Below, one piece after another: positions 41,849 through 49,911 of a stretch of 49,911 bases of DNA. The stretch spans positions 1 to 49,911 of the forward strand of contig DFBX01000041.1 in NCBI GenBank assembly GCA_002366795.1. Direction: 5' to 3'. Every line of letters begins with the position of its first letter. Positions within the stretch are counted from its first letter, which is position 1. Source of the stretch: Rhodobacteraceae bacterium UBA3069 (GTDB lineage: Bacteria > Pseudomonadota > Alphaproteobacteria > Rhodobacterales > Rhodobacteraceae). The notes below the pieces were generated by a model that was not told the origin of the DNA, made no database searches, and saw only the letters and a list, made by a program, of their open reading frames with translations. The translations under genes and the position numbers were made by a program.

Positions 41849-44800
41849 TTACCTGTCCACACGCCCCGAAGGCGGCGCCTGTGGTTTCTGCTGCGCCTGC
41901 CCCTGGCCATTGACCGTGGGGGCGGGGCGGCGGAATATCTCGCGGAACATGCCGGGTGTAAAGATCGACAAGGGGTTCACCTGCACGCGCGGTTTGTCGG
42001 CGGTGCCTTTCAAGGTGTAGTTGAACCCGATCAGCCCCTCGCCCTTGCGGGTCAGAACCGCGCCGATCCCGTTGATCAGGTAGATCGGGGAAAACACGCC
42101 CTGCATGTCCATCCGGTCGCTGGTCAGGTCGTAATAGCCATCCATCGAAATGCCCAGGGACGCGCCGGTGGCGCTGCTTTCGGTGACGATCACCTGTTTC
42201 GGGGTCATGCGGAATTTTGCCTCGACATCGGTGAACAGCAGTCCGTCGCCGGACAGTTGCTCCAGCAGACCGACGATGGACACGGCACTCAGCAGCCCCG
42301 CCATGGCAGGCGCATCGCGCAGCCAGACGTTCGTCAGCCGCAACACGCCGTTATATTCCCCCGCCGCACCGCGCGGGCGCAGCACCAGTTCCATATCACC
42401 GCGATGCGCCTTTTCCAAAAGCCCCGCCGCCGCCAGCACCTGCCCCCCCTTGTTCGAGGTGATGCGAAACGCGCTGCGCCCCGCGTCGGGCACCACGGTG
42501 CCATTGACGCGCGGGCCACCGTTGACCTGCCCGGTAAACGTGCCGCCCATCCCGCCGGTATTGGTGAAATCGCCGCGAAATCCGGTCAGCGCGATGCCTT
42601 CGGAAATCTGTAACCGGTCCAGCCTGAGAGAGATCGGCCCGCTTTCAGCCGATGTACCGCCATCGCCCGTGCCGCTGCCGATCGAGGTCTTGCGCAGGTC
42701 GATCCGCCCGCCCGACACTTCGACCGCGGTGGGCGCCGCGCCGCGGCCCTTCAAAGTGACCGGCGCGTCCAGCCAATCGCCCACCTGCACGCGGGTAAAG
42801 GCGGCGCGGTCCAGCTGGCCCTGCGCAGTCAGGGTGACACGGCCCCGCGCGCTCAGGCCGGGCGCGTCCAGCGACAGGGTCTCGATCCGCGGCGGGCTGG
42901 CCAATGCGCCCTTCACATCGAACCGCCCCCCCGTGCCGCGCGCCTTGCGCCAGCCGATCGCATCCAGCCGCAACGCCGCCCCGCGCAGGTCGGACGAAAG
43001 CGAAAACTCAGGCGCGCGGCCTTTTTGCAGGGCGATATCCACCTGCCCCTGCGCCGCGCCGGTAACGGCATTCGCAGGCAGGGCAATGTTGAATTCCTTA
43101 AGAAAGGCGGGGGAAAGGTCGACCTGTCCCGTCACACTGCTTTTGGCTTGGGGGTTGTCCTGAAAGGCGGTCTGCCACGCAGCCGTAAAAGGCACCTTGC
43201 CGATCCTGCCACTGCCGGAAATGCGCAAGCCAGCGTTATCGGCCTCGGCCACCGCCGTCGGCGCGGTCAGCACGCGCCCCTCGATCAGCTTGTCGCTGCG
43301 CAGGCCGGACAGCTTGGCGCGGGCGGTAAAGCGGACCTCCTCTGGCGCGACCTTCTTTTTCAGCGGCAGGTTCAGCACCGCGTCCACCTCGGCGCGGCCA
43401 TCGGCAAGCGTCACGGGCCGGCCCGCCTTGGTCAGATAACCGAAAGGTTCCAAGTCCAGCACCGACAGGCCCGCCGTCACGCTGGACCGCGCCTTGATCT
43501 CGACCCGCGCGGGGGTGCCGCCCTTGACGGTTACATCCGGCACGATAAAGCTGGTGCCCGACACATCGACCTTGCCGCCCTGCGGCGCGGTGACGGTGCC
43601 CTGCGCCAGGCTGACCACGAAACGGTCACGCAGCAGGCCGCCGCGCCCGCTGGCCTGCTCGATATCCGGCAAGGTTTTTAGATAAGTCACCTTTCCCTTG
43701 TCAAATTCGAACCCCAGATAGGTGTCGGGCTTTGATCCCGGTGCCAGCCTCAGGGCAAATTCGACATTCTTCAGATCGGCGGCATGCAGGTGATCGGCCA
43801 GCCAGCCACGGGTCTTGGTGGCGGCGCGTTCTGGCCAAAGGGTGCGGACGCGGTCCATCTCGACCTTGCTGGCGCGCCCGTCCAGCGCCACTTTCCACCC
43901 CTTTTCGGTCGCATCCAGCTGCCCGTCGAAATGCAGCACGCGGCCACGGTCGGTCACAGCCAGCTGGCCAAGGGTCAGCCTGAACGGGTCCAGCGTCAGC
44001 TGCGCCTCCATCACCGCGCGTTCCAGCTGAATCGGTTCGGGGTAAAGCCCCGCGGGGTTGGCCACGATATCGCTGACCGTGAACTGGCCCAGCATGGCGG
44101 TGGGAAACCCGTTTTCCATGTCGCGCAGGATGGCGCGCCCCTCGATCCGGTTGCTGACCCATTTCGATTGCATCGACAGCTCGTCGAACCGGACCTCCTG
44201 TGCGTCGGGGTCATAGGTGAAATAGCTGCGCGCCGCGTCAAAGGGGATCGGGCGGGTGGTGTCATTGGGCTGCAAGACCCCTGCCCCGATCTGAATCGTG
44301 CCCGACAGTGGCCCCAGCCGCCCGTCCTCGCTGACCGAGGAACGCAGCGCCCCCGAAATCGGCGCGCGAAGGGCATCCAGCCAGACCAGCGGCGGCACCT
44401 CGGCGGCAATGTCCGGGGCGGAGATTTCTTCAAAGGACACGCCGAACCGAGCCGAGGCATCACCGATCCGGCTGTCATAATTCATTTCCAGAACGGTGGC
44501 GTAATCATAGCCGCCCAACAGGGCAACGTCGCCGCGCAGGGTCAGGTCGTCGCCCGTGCGCGACAGCACCGCGCGCCCGCCATCGGCAGACCATGCGCGG
44601 CCTGCGCGCGCATCTTCATAACGGATGGTCAAGGCATCCAGCCGCACCTCGCGCAGCGCAGCCAGTTGCGGCCGCACCAACAAATCATCCACCCGCTCGA
44701 TCAGCTGGGCGATACTGGCCCCCTCGCCCACGGGCTGCAATGCCTCACCAAAGGCCAGCTGGAACGTGCCATCCTTGGACCGACGCAGCAGCGCATTGGC

Positions 44801-45265
44801 CCCGGACAGGGCCACGCGACCGGGCTGCACCTTGCCCTCCAGCAAGGGTTTGCCGGCCACGCTGGCCTCCAGCCGGGCCAGTGTCATCAAGGTGCCACCG
44901 CCATCTTCGCGCAAGGCAATATCACGCAGCAAAAGGCTGGGCCGCCAGCCAGTGCCGACGGTGATCACCATCTCGCGGAAATCCAGATCCATCCCCGGAA
45001 GGGCTGCGTCGATCCGCGCCTCGACCCGGTCGCGCAGCCAGTCGGGCGCGGTGACAGGGCGTTCGACAAGCCACAACAGCGCCGCCGCCGCCAGCACCAT
45101 CGCCAGAGCCACAGGGGTCGCCAACCACAGCACCACGCGGCGCAGCAGACGCAGCCGCCGATGCGGGCGCGGCGGCGCGGGCCTGTCGGAACCGGCGCTG
45201 TCTTCCGTCAGGGCTGGATCGGCCTGTGCCTGATCGGCTTTAACCTTGTCGGCGTCGTCACTCAT
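41849..45265 (-). CDS. AsmA/YhdP-like envelope protein
   Basis: An 1138-aa protein: a cytoplasmic Asp/Ala/Pro-rich N-terminus, one membrane anchor (about 43-67, VVLWLATPVALAMVLAAAAL), then a long periplasmic beta-rich region (DUF3971/AsmA_2-like) with sequences such as LRDIALREDGGGTLMTLARL and, near the end, GVLRLTNVWLRDAPAMAGLL and GNYTLKGT-type repeats (GFNYTLKGTADKPRVQVNP). YhdP/TamB-type proteins bridge inner and outer membranes and are implicated in phospholipid transport. The C-terminal 30 residues are Gln/Pro-rich. It is divergent from bcp across 108 bases. Confidence 0.85.
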   Translation of the reverse strand: MSDDADKVKADQAQADPALTEDSAGSDRPAPPRPHRRLRLLRRVVLWLATPVALAMVLAAAALLWLVERPVTAPDWLRDRVEARIDAALPGMDLDFREMVITVGTGWRPSLLLRDIALREDGGGTLMTLARLEASVAGKPLLEGKVQPGRVALSGANALLRRSKDGTFQLAFGEALQPVGEGASIAQLIERVDDLLVRPQLAALREVRLDALTIRYEDARAGRAWSADGGRAVLSRTGDDLTLRGDVALLGGYDYATVLEMNYDSRIGDASARFGVSFEEISAPDIAAEVPPLVWLDALRAPISGALRSSVSEDGRLGPLSGTIQIGAGVLQPNDTTRPIPFDAARSYFTYDPDAQEVRFDELSMQSKWVSNRIEGRAILRDMENGFPTAMLGQFTVSDIVANPAGLYPEPIQLERAVMEAQLTLDPFRLTLGQLAVTDRGRVLHFDGQLDATEKGWKVALDGRASKVEMDRVRTLWPERAATKTRGWLADHLHAADLKNVEFALRLAPGSKPDTYLGFEFDKGKVTYLKTLPDIEQASGRGGLLRDRFVVSLAQGTVTAPQGGKVDVSGTSFIVPDVTVKGGTPARVEIKARSSVTAGLSVLDLEPFGYLTKAGRPVTLADGRAEVDAVLNLPLKKKVAPEEVRFTARAKLSGLRSDKLIEGRVLTAPTAVAEADNAGLRISGSGRIGKVPFTAAWQTAFQDNPQAKSSVTGQVDLSPAFLKEFNIALPANAVTGAAQGQVDIALQKGRAPEFSLSSDLRGAALRLDAIGWRKARGTGGRFDVKGALASPPRIETLSLDAPGLSARGRVTLTAQGQLDRAAFTRVQVGDWLDAPVTLKGRGAAPTAVEVSGGRIDLRKTSIGSGTGDGGTSAESGPISLRLDRLQISEGIALTGFRGDFTNTGGMGGTFTGQVNGGPRVNGTVVPDAGRSAFRITSNKGGQVLAAAGLLEKAHRGDMELVLRPRGAAGEYNGVLRLTNVWLRDAPAMAGLLSAVSIVGLLEQLSGDGLLFTDVEAKFRMTPKQVIVTESSATGASLGISMDGYYDLTSDRMDMQGVFSPIYLINGIGAVLTRKGEGLIGFNYTLKGTADKPRVQVNPLSIFTPGMFREIFRRPAPTVNGQGQAQQKPQAPPSGRVDR

Positions 45266-45373
45266 TGCGGCGTTCTGTCTTTCTGCCCGGTTTTATCATT
45301 CTACGGGGTTTATACTGGCCCTTGGTGACTTAATATGGGATTCAGCATTCCGCCGCCAGAGAAGGACACAGAC

Positions 45374-45823
45374 ATGAGCCAGAACGCGCCCGATTTCACC
45401 CTGCCCGGAACCGAAGGTGATGTCACCCTGTCGGCCCTGCGCCCCGCGCCCGTGGTCCTGTTCTTCTACCCGCGCGACAACACCTCCGGCTGCACGACCG
45501 AGGCGCAGGATTTCACCGCCCTGCTGCCCGAATTCGAAGCCGCGGGCGTCAAGGTCTTCGGCATTTCCAAGGATGACATGGCCAGCCATGCGCGCTTCGT
45601 CGAAAAGAAGGCGCTTGGCATGCCGCTCTTGTCCGATGCCGATGGCACCACCTGCGAGGATTTCGGCGTCTGGCAGGAAAAGAAGATGTATGGAAAGACC
45701 TTCATGGGCATCGTCCGCTCGACCTTCCAGATCGACGGGTCGGGCCAGATCGTGCGCGAATGGCGCAAGGTCAAGGTCGCCGGACATGCCGCCGAGGTGC
45801 TGGACGCCGCCCGCGCCCTGTAG
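45374..45823 (+). CDS. bcp: Peroxiredoxin, BCP/PrxQ family
   Basis: A 149-aa thiol peroxidase: APDFTLPGTEGDVTLSALR, FFYPRDNTSGCTTEAQDF with the peroxidatic Cys, and GKTFMGIVRSTFQIDG. The usual resolving Cys five residues after the peroxidatic Cys is Gln here (CTTEAQ), so it is of the one-Cys/atypical sort; a further Cys lies in GTTCEDFGVW. It reduces hydroperoxides in the cytoplasm. I start at ATG 45374 (MSQNAPDF); 13 codons of in-frame sequence upstream are not favoured. Tandem palindromes follow six bases after its stop. Confidence 0.92.
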   Translation: MSQNAPDFTLPGTEGDVTLSALRPAPVVLFFYPRDNTSGCTTEAQDFTALLPEFEAAGVKVFGISKDDMASHARFVEKKALGMPLLSDADGTTCEDFGVWQEKKMYGKTFMGIVRSTFQIDGSGQIVREWRKVKVAGHAAEVLDAARAL

Positions 45824-45828
45824 GGGCG

Positions 45829-45875
45829 CAAATTCGTTTCAAACGAATTTGGCAAATCTCTTTGAAAGAGATTTG
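45829..45875. repeat. Two tandem 23-bp perfect palindromes
   Basis: Palindrome 1 (45829-45851) has arms CAAATTCGTTT/AAACGAATTTG around C. Palindrome 2 (45853-45875) has arms CAAATCTCTTT/AAAGAGATTTG around G. One base separates them. Both follow the pattern CAAAT-3-TTT-N-AAA-3-ATTTG, and the variable triplet (TCG or CTC) is matched by its complement on the other side. They lie between bcp and the DUF455 gene. Confidence 0.9.
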
Positions 45876-45904
45876 TCCAACCCGGCAACAAAGGGACCAA
45901 GACA

Positions 45905-46736
45905 ATGAAAACATTGACGGAAATGGCGGTCGAGGTGCTGACCACCGCGGACGGGCGCGCCAAGACCGACCTGTCGCACCAATATGCCGCCCGATGGCGC
46001 GCGGCGCGTAGCGCGGGCGATCCGATTCCCGTGGGCACGGCAAACCCGCCCCTGCGCCCCTCGCGCCCCGAAACACCCGAATTGCTGGACCCGCGCAACG
46101 TGCCGCGCCGCCGCCCCGGCTCTCCCGAAGGGCGCAAGGCGATCTTGCACGCCGTCGCCCATATCGAGCTGAACGCCGCGGACCAGCACTGGGACATCAT
46201 CGCGCGGTTCGGCCATGTGCCCCATGCCGATCGGCTTCTATGACGACTGGGTGAAATCGGCCGATGAAGAATCCAAGCATTTCAACCTTGTAAGCGATTG
46301 CCTTGAAAACATGGGCAGCCATTACGGCGCCATGGCCGCCCATGCCGGCATGTGGCGCGCGGCCGAGGATACGAAAGACGATCTTCCGGGCTGTCTCGCC
46401 GTGGTTCCCATGGTGCTTGAGGCCCGCGGCCTGGACGTGACCCCCGGCATGATCACCCTGTTCGAAAAGGCCGGGGAACAGCCGATTGTCGATGCGCTGA
46501 ACGTGATCTACGCCGAAGAGGTGGGCCATGTCGGCTATGGCTCCAAGTGGTTCAACTTCCTCTGCGGGCGGGACAACCTGGACCCAAGGGACGTATTCCA
46601 CGACTTGGTCCAGACATACTTTCACGGCGCGCTCAAAGCGCCCTTCAACGAGGAAAAGCGCGCCGAGGCGGACCTGCCGCCCGATTTCTACTGGCCGCTT
46701 GCCGATGACCTGCCGCCGCGCCCCGGCCTGACCTAA
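45905..46736 (+). pseudogene. DUF455 ferritin-like protein, frameshifted
   Basis: Two overlapping frames make one gene. The first (45905-46243) encodes MKTLTEMAVEVLTTADGRAK through RKAILHAVAHIELNAADQHW and then goes out of frame; the second (to 46736) continues MPIGFYDDWVKSADEESKHF, GSHYGAMAAHAGMWRAAEDT and VIYAEEVGHVGYGSKWF. Glu/His pairs in AHIELNA, ESKHF and EEVGH are the expected di-iron ligands. Removing one C from CCCC at 46220-46223 restores IARFGHVPMPIGFYDDW without a gap. So this is a recent frameshift, a sequencing error in a homopolymer, or, least likely, programmed shifting. Otherwise the gene is intact (about 276 aa). Confidence 0.85.
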
Positions 46737-46875
46737 CGGATAGGTCCGCCAGATCAGCTATGCCCCGCAACCCCCCGATGGTCGGCGGTTTTTTGCCGCC
46801 GGGCGGTGGATTTTCGCCACAATTGCGAATCATCTGGCCCGCGGGACTTGCCCGCCCGTCAACCTCTCGGTAAGC

Positions 46876-46962
46876 ACTCGCTAACAATCTGCACCAGGGG
46901 ACTCGCTAACAATCTGCACCAAGGGACAAGGTGTGCGGATCAGGGGACAAGGTGTGCGGATC
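46876..46962. repeat. Two adjacent pairs of direct repeats
   Basis: A 25-base unit beginning ACTCGCTAACAATCTGC occurs at 46876-46900 and 46901-46925 with one mismatch. Immediately after, a 21-base unit beginning ACAAGGTGTGCGGATC occurs at 46926-46946 and, shortened to 16 bases, at 46947-46962. The array lies in the leader of the M23 peptidase gene. Short tandem repeats of this size are typical of IS21-type element ends, so it may be a solo IS end; this is inference. Confidence 0.7.
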
Positions 46963-46992
46963 GCCTACCGGGACGGGACAAGGGACGGACCA

Positions 46993-48327
46993 TTGAGAAC
47001 ACGACTTGCCATTCGGATCGACGCCATGCTGGAACGCTGGTTCCCCGAACGCCGCGTTTTTCTTAGATCGGACACTGACACGCGTTTTATCCGGCTGCGC
47101 CCTGCGACGCAGCTGTTTGCCTTTTCCGGCTCTGCCCTGCTGGTGGCTTGGACCATCGTCGCCACCGCGATCCTGCTGATGGACAGCATCGGGTCGGGCA
47201 ACTTCCGCGAACAGGCCAAGCGCGACCAACGCACCTACGAGGCACGGCTGAACGCCCTGTCCTTCGAACGCGACAACCGCGCCGCCGAGGCACTGGCCGC
47301 GCAGGAGCGTTTCAATTCCGCCCTTGCGCAAATCTCGGTCATGCAATCCGATCTGCTGGCATCCGAAAACCGCCGCCGCGAGCTGGAAACCGGGATCGGG
47401 GTGATCCAGACCACCCTGCGCCGCACCATGAAAGACCGCGACGCCGCGCGCGAAAAAGCCACCGTACTGGCCTCGGCCGCGCCGGGCACCGCCGCGCAGA
47501 CCGCGGGCGCATCGGCGGGCGCATCGGGCGGCACCATGGATTTCCTAGCCGCGGCCCTTGCCGACACCGCGCAGGAACGTGACCAGATCATCGCCAACGC
47601 CAAGGATGCGTTGGTCCAGGCCGACCAGATGGCGGCCCGCATCAAGCAGATGGAAGACCAGAACGTCGCGATCTTCCGCCAGCTTGAGGATGCGATGACC
47701 GTTTCCGTCAAGCCGCTGGACAAGATGTTCCGCGCCGCCGGTATGAACACCCGCAACATGCTGGACCAGGTGCGCCGCGGCTATTCCGGCCAGGGCGGCC
47801 CGCTGACGCCGATCTCTTTTTCGACAATGGGTGACGACCAGTCCCCCGACACGGCCCGCGCCAACTTTCTGCTGGACCAGATGGACAAGCTGAACCTGTA
47901 TCGCATCGCCGCGCAAAAGGCGCCCTTTGCCAACCCGGTCAAGGCTGGCTATCGCTTCACCTCGCCCTTCGGCTATCGCCGCGATCCCAAGACCGGCGGC
48001 CGCCGCATGCACGCGGGCGTCGATTTCGCCGGTCCGGTCGGCACCCCGCTTTATGCCACCGCCGATGGCGTGGTCACCCATGCCGGCTGGTCCAGCGGTT
48101 ATGGCCGCCTGGTCAAGATCCAGCACCAGTTCGGAATCGAGACACGATACGCACACCAGTCCAAAATCCGCGTGAAGGTTGGACAAAGAGTCTCGCGCGG
48201 GGATCGTATTGGTGATATGGGAGCGTCTGGACGCGTGACCGGCCCGCACCTTCACTACGAAGTTCGCGTGGGCGGACAGGCTGTTAACCCGATGATCTAT
48301 ATCAAGGCTGCAAACGATGTTTTCTAA
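46993..48327 (+). CDS. M23 family metallopeptidase
   Basis: A 444-aa cell-wall endopeptidase: cytoplasmic start (MRTRLAIRIDAMLERWFPER from TTG 46993), one membrane segment (about 43-64), a periplasmic coiled coil (roughly 68-250), and a C-terminal LytM domain with zinc ligands in GRRMHAGVDFAG and HLHYEVRVGGQ. It cleaves peptide cross-links in peptidoglycan. I prefer TTG 46993 with AAGGGACGG upstream; earlier GTG codons lie within the direct repeats. Its end overlaps the bactofilin start by 11 bases, matching the bactofilin-M23 pairs that set cell shape in other proteobacteria. Confidence 0.9.
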   Translation: MRTRLAIRIDAMLERWFPERRVFLRSDTDTRFIRLRPATQLFAFSGSALLVAWTIVATAILLMDSIGSGNFREQAKRDQRTYEARLNALSFERDNRAAEALAAQERFNSALAQISVMQSDLLASENRRRELETGIGVIQTTLRRTMKDRDAAREKATVLASAAPGTAAQTAGASAGASGGTMDFLAAALADTAQERDQIIANAKDALVQADQMAARIKQMEDQNVAIFRQLEDAMTVSVKPLDKMFRAAGMNTRNMLDQVRRGYSGQGGPLTPISFSTMGDDQSPDTARANFLLDQMDKLNLYRIAAQKAPFANPVKAGYRFTSPFGYRRDPKTGGRRMHAGVDFAGPVGTPLYATADGVVTHAGWSSGYGRLVKIQHQFGIETRYAHQSKIRVKVGQRVSRGDRIGDMGASGRVTGPHLHYEVRVGGQAVNPMIYIKAANDVF

Positions 48328-48832
48328 AAGCAAAATCAACGAGCCCGGCCCCAAGGCCGCTGGCGCTGCAAGTCCCGCAGCCCCTGAAACCACCGCCGCA
48401 CCCGCCGCGCCCAAGTCGTCCAGCGACTTCAAGGCAACGCCGTCCAAGCCCAAGGCAGCCGCTTCGGTCCTGTCCTCGGACTTGCATGTGGTGGGCAACC
48501 TGAAGACCACCGGCGACATCCAGATCGAAGGCTCGGTCGATGGCGACATCCGCGCGCATCTTCTGACGGTCGGTGAAACCGCCACCGTCAAGGGCGAGGT
48601 GATCGCCGATGACGTGGTCGTGAATGGCCGCGTTGTGGGCCGCGTGCGTGGCCTCAAGGTGCGCCTGACCTCGACCGCCCGCGTCGAAGGCGACATCATC
48701 CACAAAACCATCGCAATCGAATCCGGCGCCCATTTCGAAGGCTCGGTGCAACGTCAGGACGATCCGCTGAACGGCGGCAAGAATGCCGGCCCGATGGCAG
48801 CGCGCCCAGCGGCCCCCACCACGCAGGGCTAA
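48317..48832 (+). CDS. Bactofilin
   Basis: A 171-aa cytoskeletal protein: a disordered Ala/Pro-rich N-terminus (about 50 residues), a beta-helical bactofilin core (SDLHVVGNLKTTGDIQIEGS, VDGDIRAHLLTVGETATVKG, VVVNGRVVGRVRGLKVRLT) and a short Ala/Pro tail. Bactofilins polymerise without nucleotide and recruit M23 peptidases such as the one encoded directly upstream with an 11-base overlap. A bidirectional terminator follows. Confidence 0.93.
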   Translation: MFSKSKINEPGPKAAGAASPAAPETTAAPAAPKSSSDFKATPSKPKAAASVLSSDLHVVGNLKTTGDIQIEGSVDGDIRAHLLTVGETATVKGEVIADDVVVNGRVVGRVRGLKVRLTSTARVEGDIIHKTIAIESGAHFEGSVQRQDDPLNGGKNAGPMAARPAAPTTQG

Positions 48833-48852
48833 GCCACGCGGATACAGAATTG

Positions 48853-48882
48853 AAAACGCCGGGCCTGTTGGTCCGGCGTTTT
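48853..48882. terminator. Bidirectional terminator after bactofilin gene
   Basis: AAAACGCCGG and CCGGCGTTTT are a perfect 10-bp repeat with a ten-base loop; the A and T ends give a T-tract in both directions. It separates the convergent bactofilin and HNH genes. Confidence 0.88.
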
Positions 48883-48928
48883 GCATTTCGGGGGCGTTGC
48901 GAATTTCGGCAAGCGCGGCAGCAGGCGC

Positions 48929-49513
48929 TTACGCCTCCAACTCGCTGTCCCAATACAGGAAATCCATCCAGCTTTCATGCAGGTGACCCGGCGGGAATTT
49001 CCGGCCAAGGTTCTGCAATTCCCCCGCGCCAGGGGCGCGCGGCTGTTTGTGCAGGCTCATCCCCGCCTGCCGCAGGCTTTTCGACCCTTTGCGCAGGTTG
49101 CACGGGCTGCACGCCGCCACCACGTTTTCCCAACTGGTGATGCCGCCCGCCGCGCGGGGCACCACGTGGTCGAACGTCAGATCGCCGCGCGATCCGCAGT
49201 ATTGGCAGCGGAATTCGTCCCGCAAGAATAAATTAAAGCGCGTGAAGGCCACGCGCTTTCTGGGTTTGACGTAATCTTTCAACACGACGACGGACGGTAT
49301 CCGTATCTGGTGACTGGGGCTATGCACCATCGCATCGTATTCGGCGACGATATCAACCCTGTCCAGCCAGACCGCCTTGATCGCCTCTTGCCAAGGCCAA
49401 AGCGACAGCGGGTAATAGGACAAGGGCCGGTAGTCCGCGTTCAACACCAATGCAGGATGGTGCCGCAAACTTGCCGGGCTGCGCGTAAAATCCGTCCTGA
49501 AGTCTCCATCCAT
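48929..49513 (-). CDS. HNH endonuclease
   Basis: A 194-aa protein with a stand-alone HNH domain: RCQYCGSRGDLTFDHVVPRA (first zinc Cys pair plus catalytic Asp-His) then GGITSWENVVAACSPCNLRKGS (Asn/His region and second Cys pair). The N-terminal half has LRHHPALVLNADYRPLSYYP and SLWPWQEAIKAVW, seen in a widespread family of bacterial HNH proteins of unknown role. I start at ATG 49511-49513 (MDGDFRTDF); upstream frame is not coding-like. No methyltransferase or phage gene is adjacent. Confidence 0.9.
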   Translation of the reverse strand: MDGDFRTDFTRSPASLRHHPALVLNADYRPLSYYPLSLWPWQEAIKAVWLDRVDIVAEYDAMVHSPSHQIRIPSVVVLKDYVKPRKRVAFTRFNLFLRDEFRCQYCGSRGDLTFDHVVPRAAGGITSWENVVAACSPCNLRKGSKSLRQAGMSLHKQPRAPGAGELQNLGRKFPPGHLHESWMDFLYWDSELEA

Positions 49514-49690
49514 AGGCTCAATAACCCCCTGCCCTGACTGCCCGAGATTGGCGACCAAGGCAGGACATCCTGCCCCGGCTATGTCTTCTACTATATATCG
49601 CGGCTGCCATCCGGCAAGCCCCATGATGTACATGTGCCACGGGAATTGCCTAGCCTGCCACTGTAACAGGCACATGACCCGCCTGGGCGG

Positions 49691-49716
49691 CGGGTCAAGG
49701 CAGCGGGTCAAGGCAG
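49691..49716. repeat. Short tandem repeat, 13 bp x 2
   Basis: GCGGGTCAAGGCA occurs twice in tandem and a third copy starts as GCGGGGG. It lies in the 244-base region between the HNH gene and the carboxylesterase end, which otherwise shows no gene. Confidence 0.6.
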
Positions 49717-49757
49717 CGGGGGATCATACCGGAACGTGGGGCGCGCCCCCTTTCAAG

Positions 49758-49911
49758 TCACAGGCTGCACTTGTCGCGCATAAAGGCCAGCGCCACACCC
49801 AGCCCATCGGGCGAAATGCCATGGGCGGTGCCCTTCATCACATGGGCGAATACCTCTTTGAATCCCGCCTTTTGCAGCGCCTCGGCGGCCTCGGGCAGCG
49901 ATTGCGGCGGC
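49758..49911 (-). CDS. Phospholipase/carboxylesterase, C-terminal end (partial)
   Basis: The last 50 residues of an alpha/beta hydrolase: SLPEAAEALQKAGFKEVFAH, then VMKGTAHGISPDGLGVALAF and MRDKCSL before the stop at 49758-49760. The His in GTAHGI is the expected catalytic His of the YpfH/EstB type serine carboxylesterases, which act on short esters or lysophospholipids. The 5' part lies outside the window. Confidence 0.75.
   Translation of the reverse strand, partial: PPQSLPEAAEALQKAGFKEVFAHVMKGTAHGISPDGLGVALAFMRDKCSL

Noticed and set aside
46215..46260. A second independent gene starting at the ATG near 46215
   Set aside because: The downstream frame continues the DUF455 domain exactly from where the first frame leaves it, so this is one frameshifted gene.
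49514..49757. An N-terminal extension of the HNH protein to 49711
   Set aside because: The extra 66 residues are not coding-like, and the segment includes tandem repeats and low-complexity sequence.

Overview
The window reads as a chromosomal segment of an alphaproteobacterium of the order Rhodobacterales (Roseobacter/Rhodobacter group). The evidence is GC-rich third positions throughout, the ZapA/ZauP pair, a System I cytochrome c maturation locus, a 3-TM gene transfer agent (GTA) type holin beside a GH108 endolysin, DUF808, bactofilin and M23 genes, and two LysR genes each divergent from a metabolic gene. No rRNA, tRNA or CRISPR array was seen. No gene-free stretch exceeds 300 bases.

Layout. 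1-456: end of an IS30-type transposase abutting the tail of a broken gene. 539-10979, all minus strand (transcribed right to left): a 1143-aa indolepyruvate ferredoxin oxidoreductase-like enzyme, a lysophospholipid acyltransferase, murI, ccmE, then an endolysin-holin pair, then ccmF-ccmH and a paaG-like isomerase. The endolysin-holin pair splits the ccm genes and has its own strong terminator. 11150-15820, plus: a LysR regulator, a candidate small RNA with an anti-Shine-Dalgarno loop, purL, a cysteine-cluster protein, bolA, a 37-codon ORF and grxD. 15907-16811, minus: zauP-zapA (Z-ring). 17023-22667: transketolase, DUF808 (minus), GAPDH followed by a very long hairpin and a 47-aa membrane protein, and an alpha/beta hydrolase. 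22664-24794, minus: coaD, a CBS protein and a LysR regulator.

24908-31307 is a valine/branched-chain catabolic block: mmsA, two accessory genes, an acyl-CoA dehydrogenase, and 3-hydroxyisobutyryl-CoA hydrolase joined in frame to 3-hydroxyisobutyrate dehydrogenase. 31357-36844 holds a Crp/Fnr regulator, a small RcnB-like periplasmic protein, a DUF2892 membrane protein, an exported hypothetical protein, uvrA (minus) and a rhodanese. 36905-45265, minus: a decayed gene, lpdA, DUF924, an MFS transporter, queA and a large AsmA/YhdP-like protein. 45374-48832, plus: bcp, two tandem perfect palindromes, a frameshifted ferritin-like DUF455 gene, and an M23 peptidase-bactofilin cell-shape pair. An HNH endonuclease and the 3' end of a carboxylesterase close the window.

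Most genes are housekeeping or central metabolism. The best candidates for something new are regulatory or structural: the lysis cassette inside the ccm locus with its endolysin ribosome site buried in a hairpin; a second gene (downstream of gap) whose ribosome site lies in a 16-bp perfect stem; paired palindromes whose variable bases co-vary; the in-frame fusion in valine catabolism; and the bolA-smORF-grxD arrangement. Two reading-frame anomalies (29394-31307 and 45905-46736) could each come from a single indel, so sequencing error must be excluded for both.
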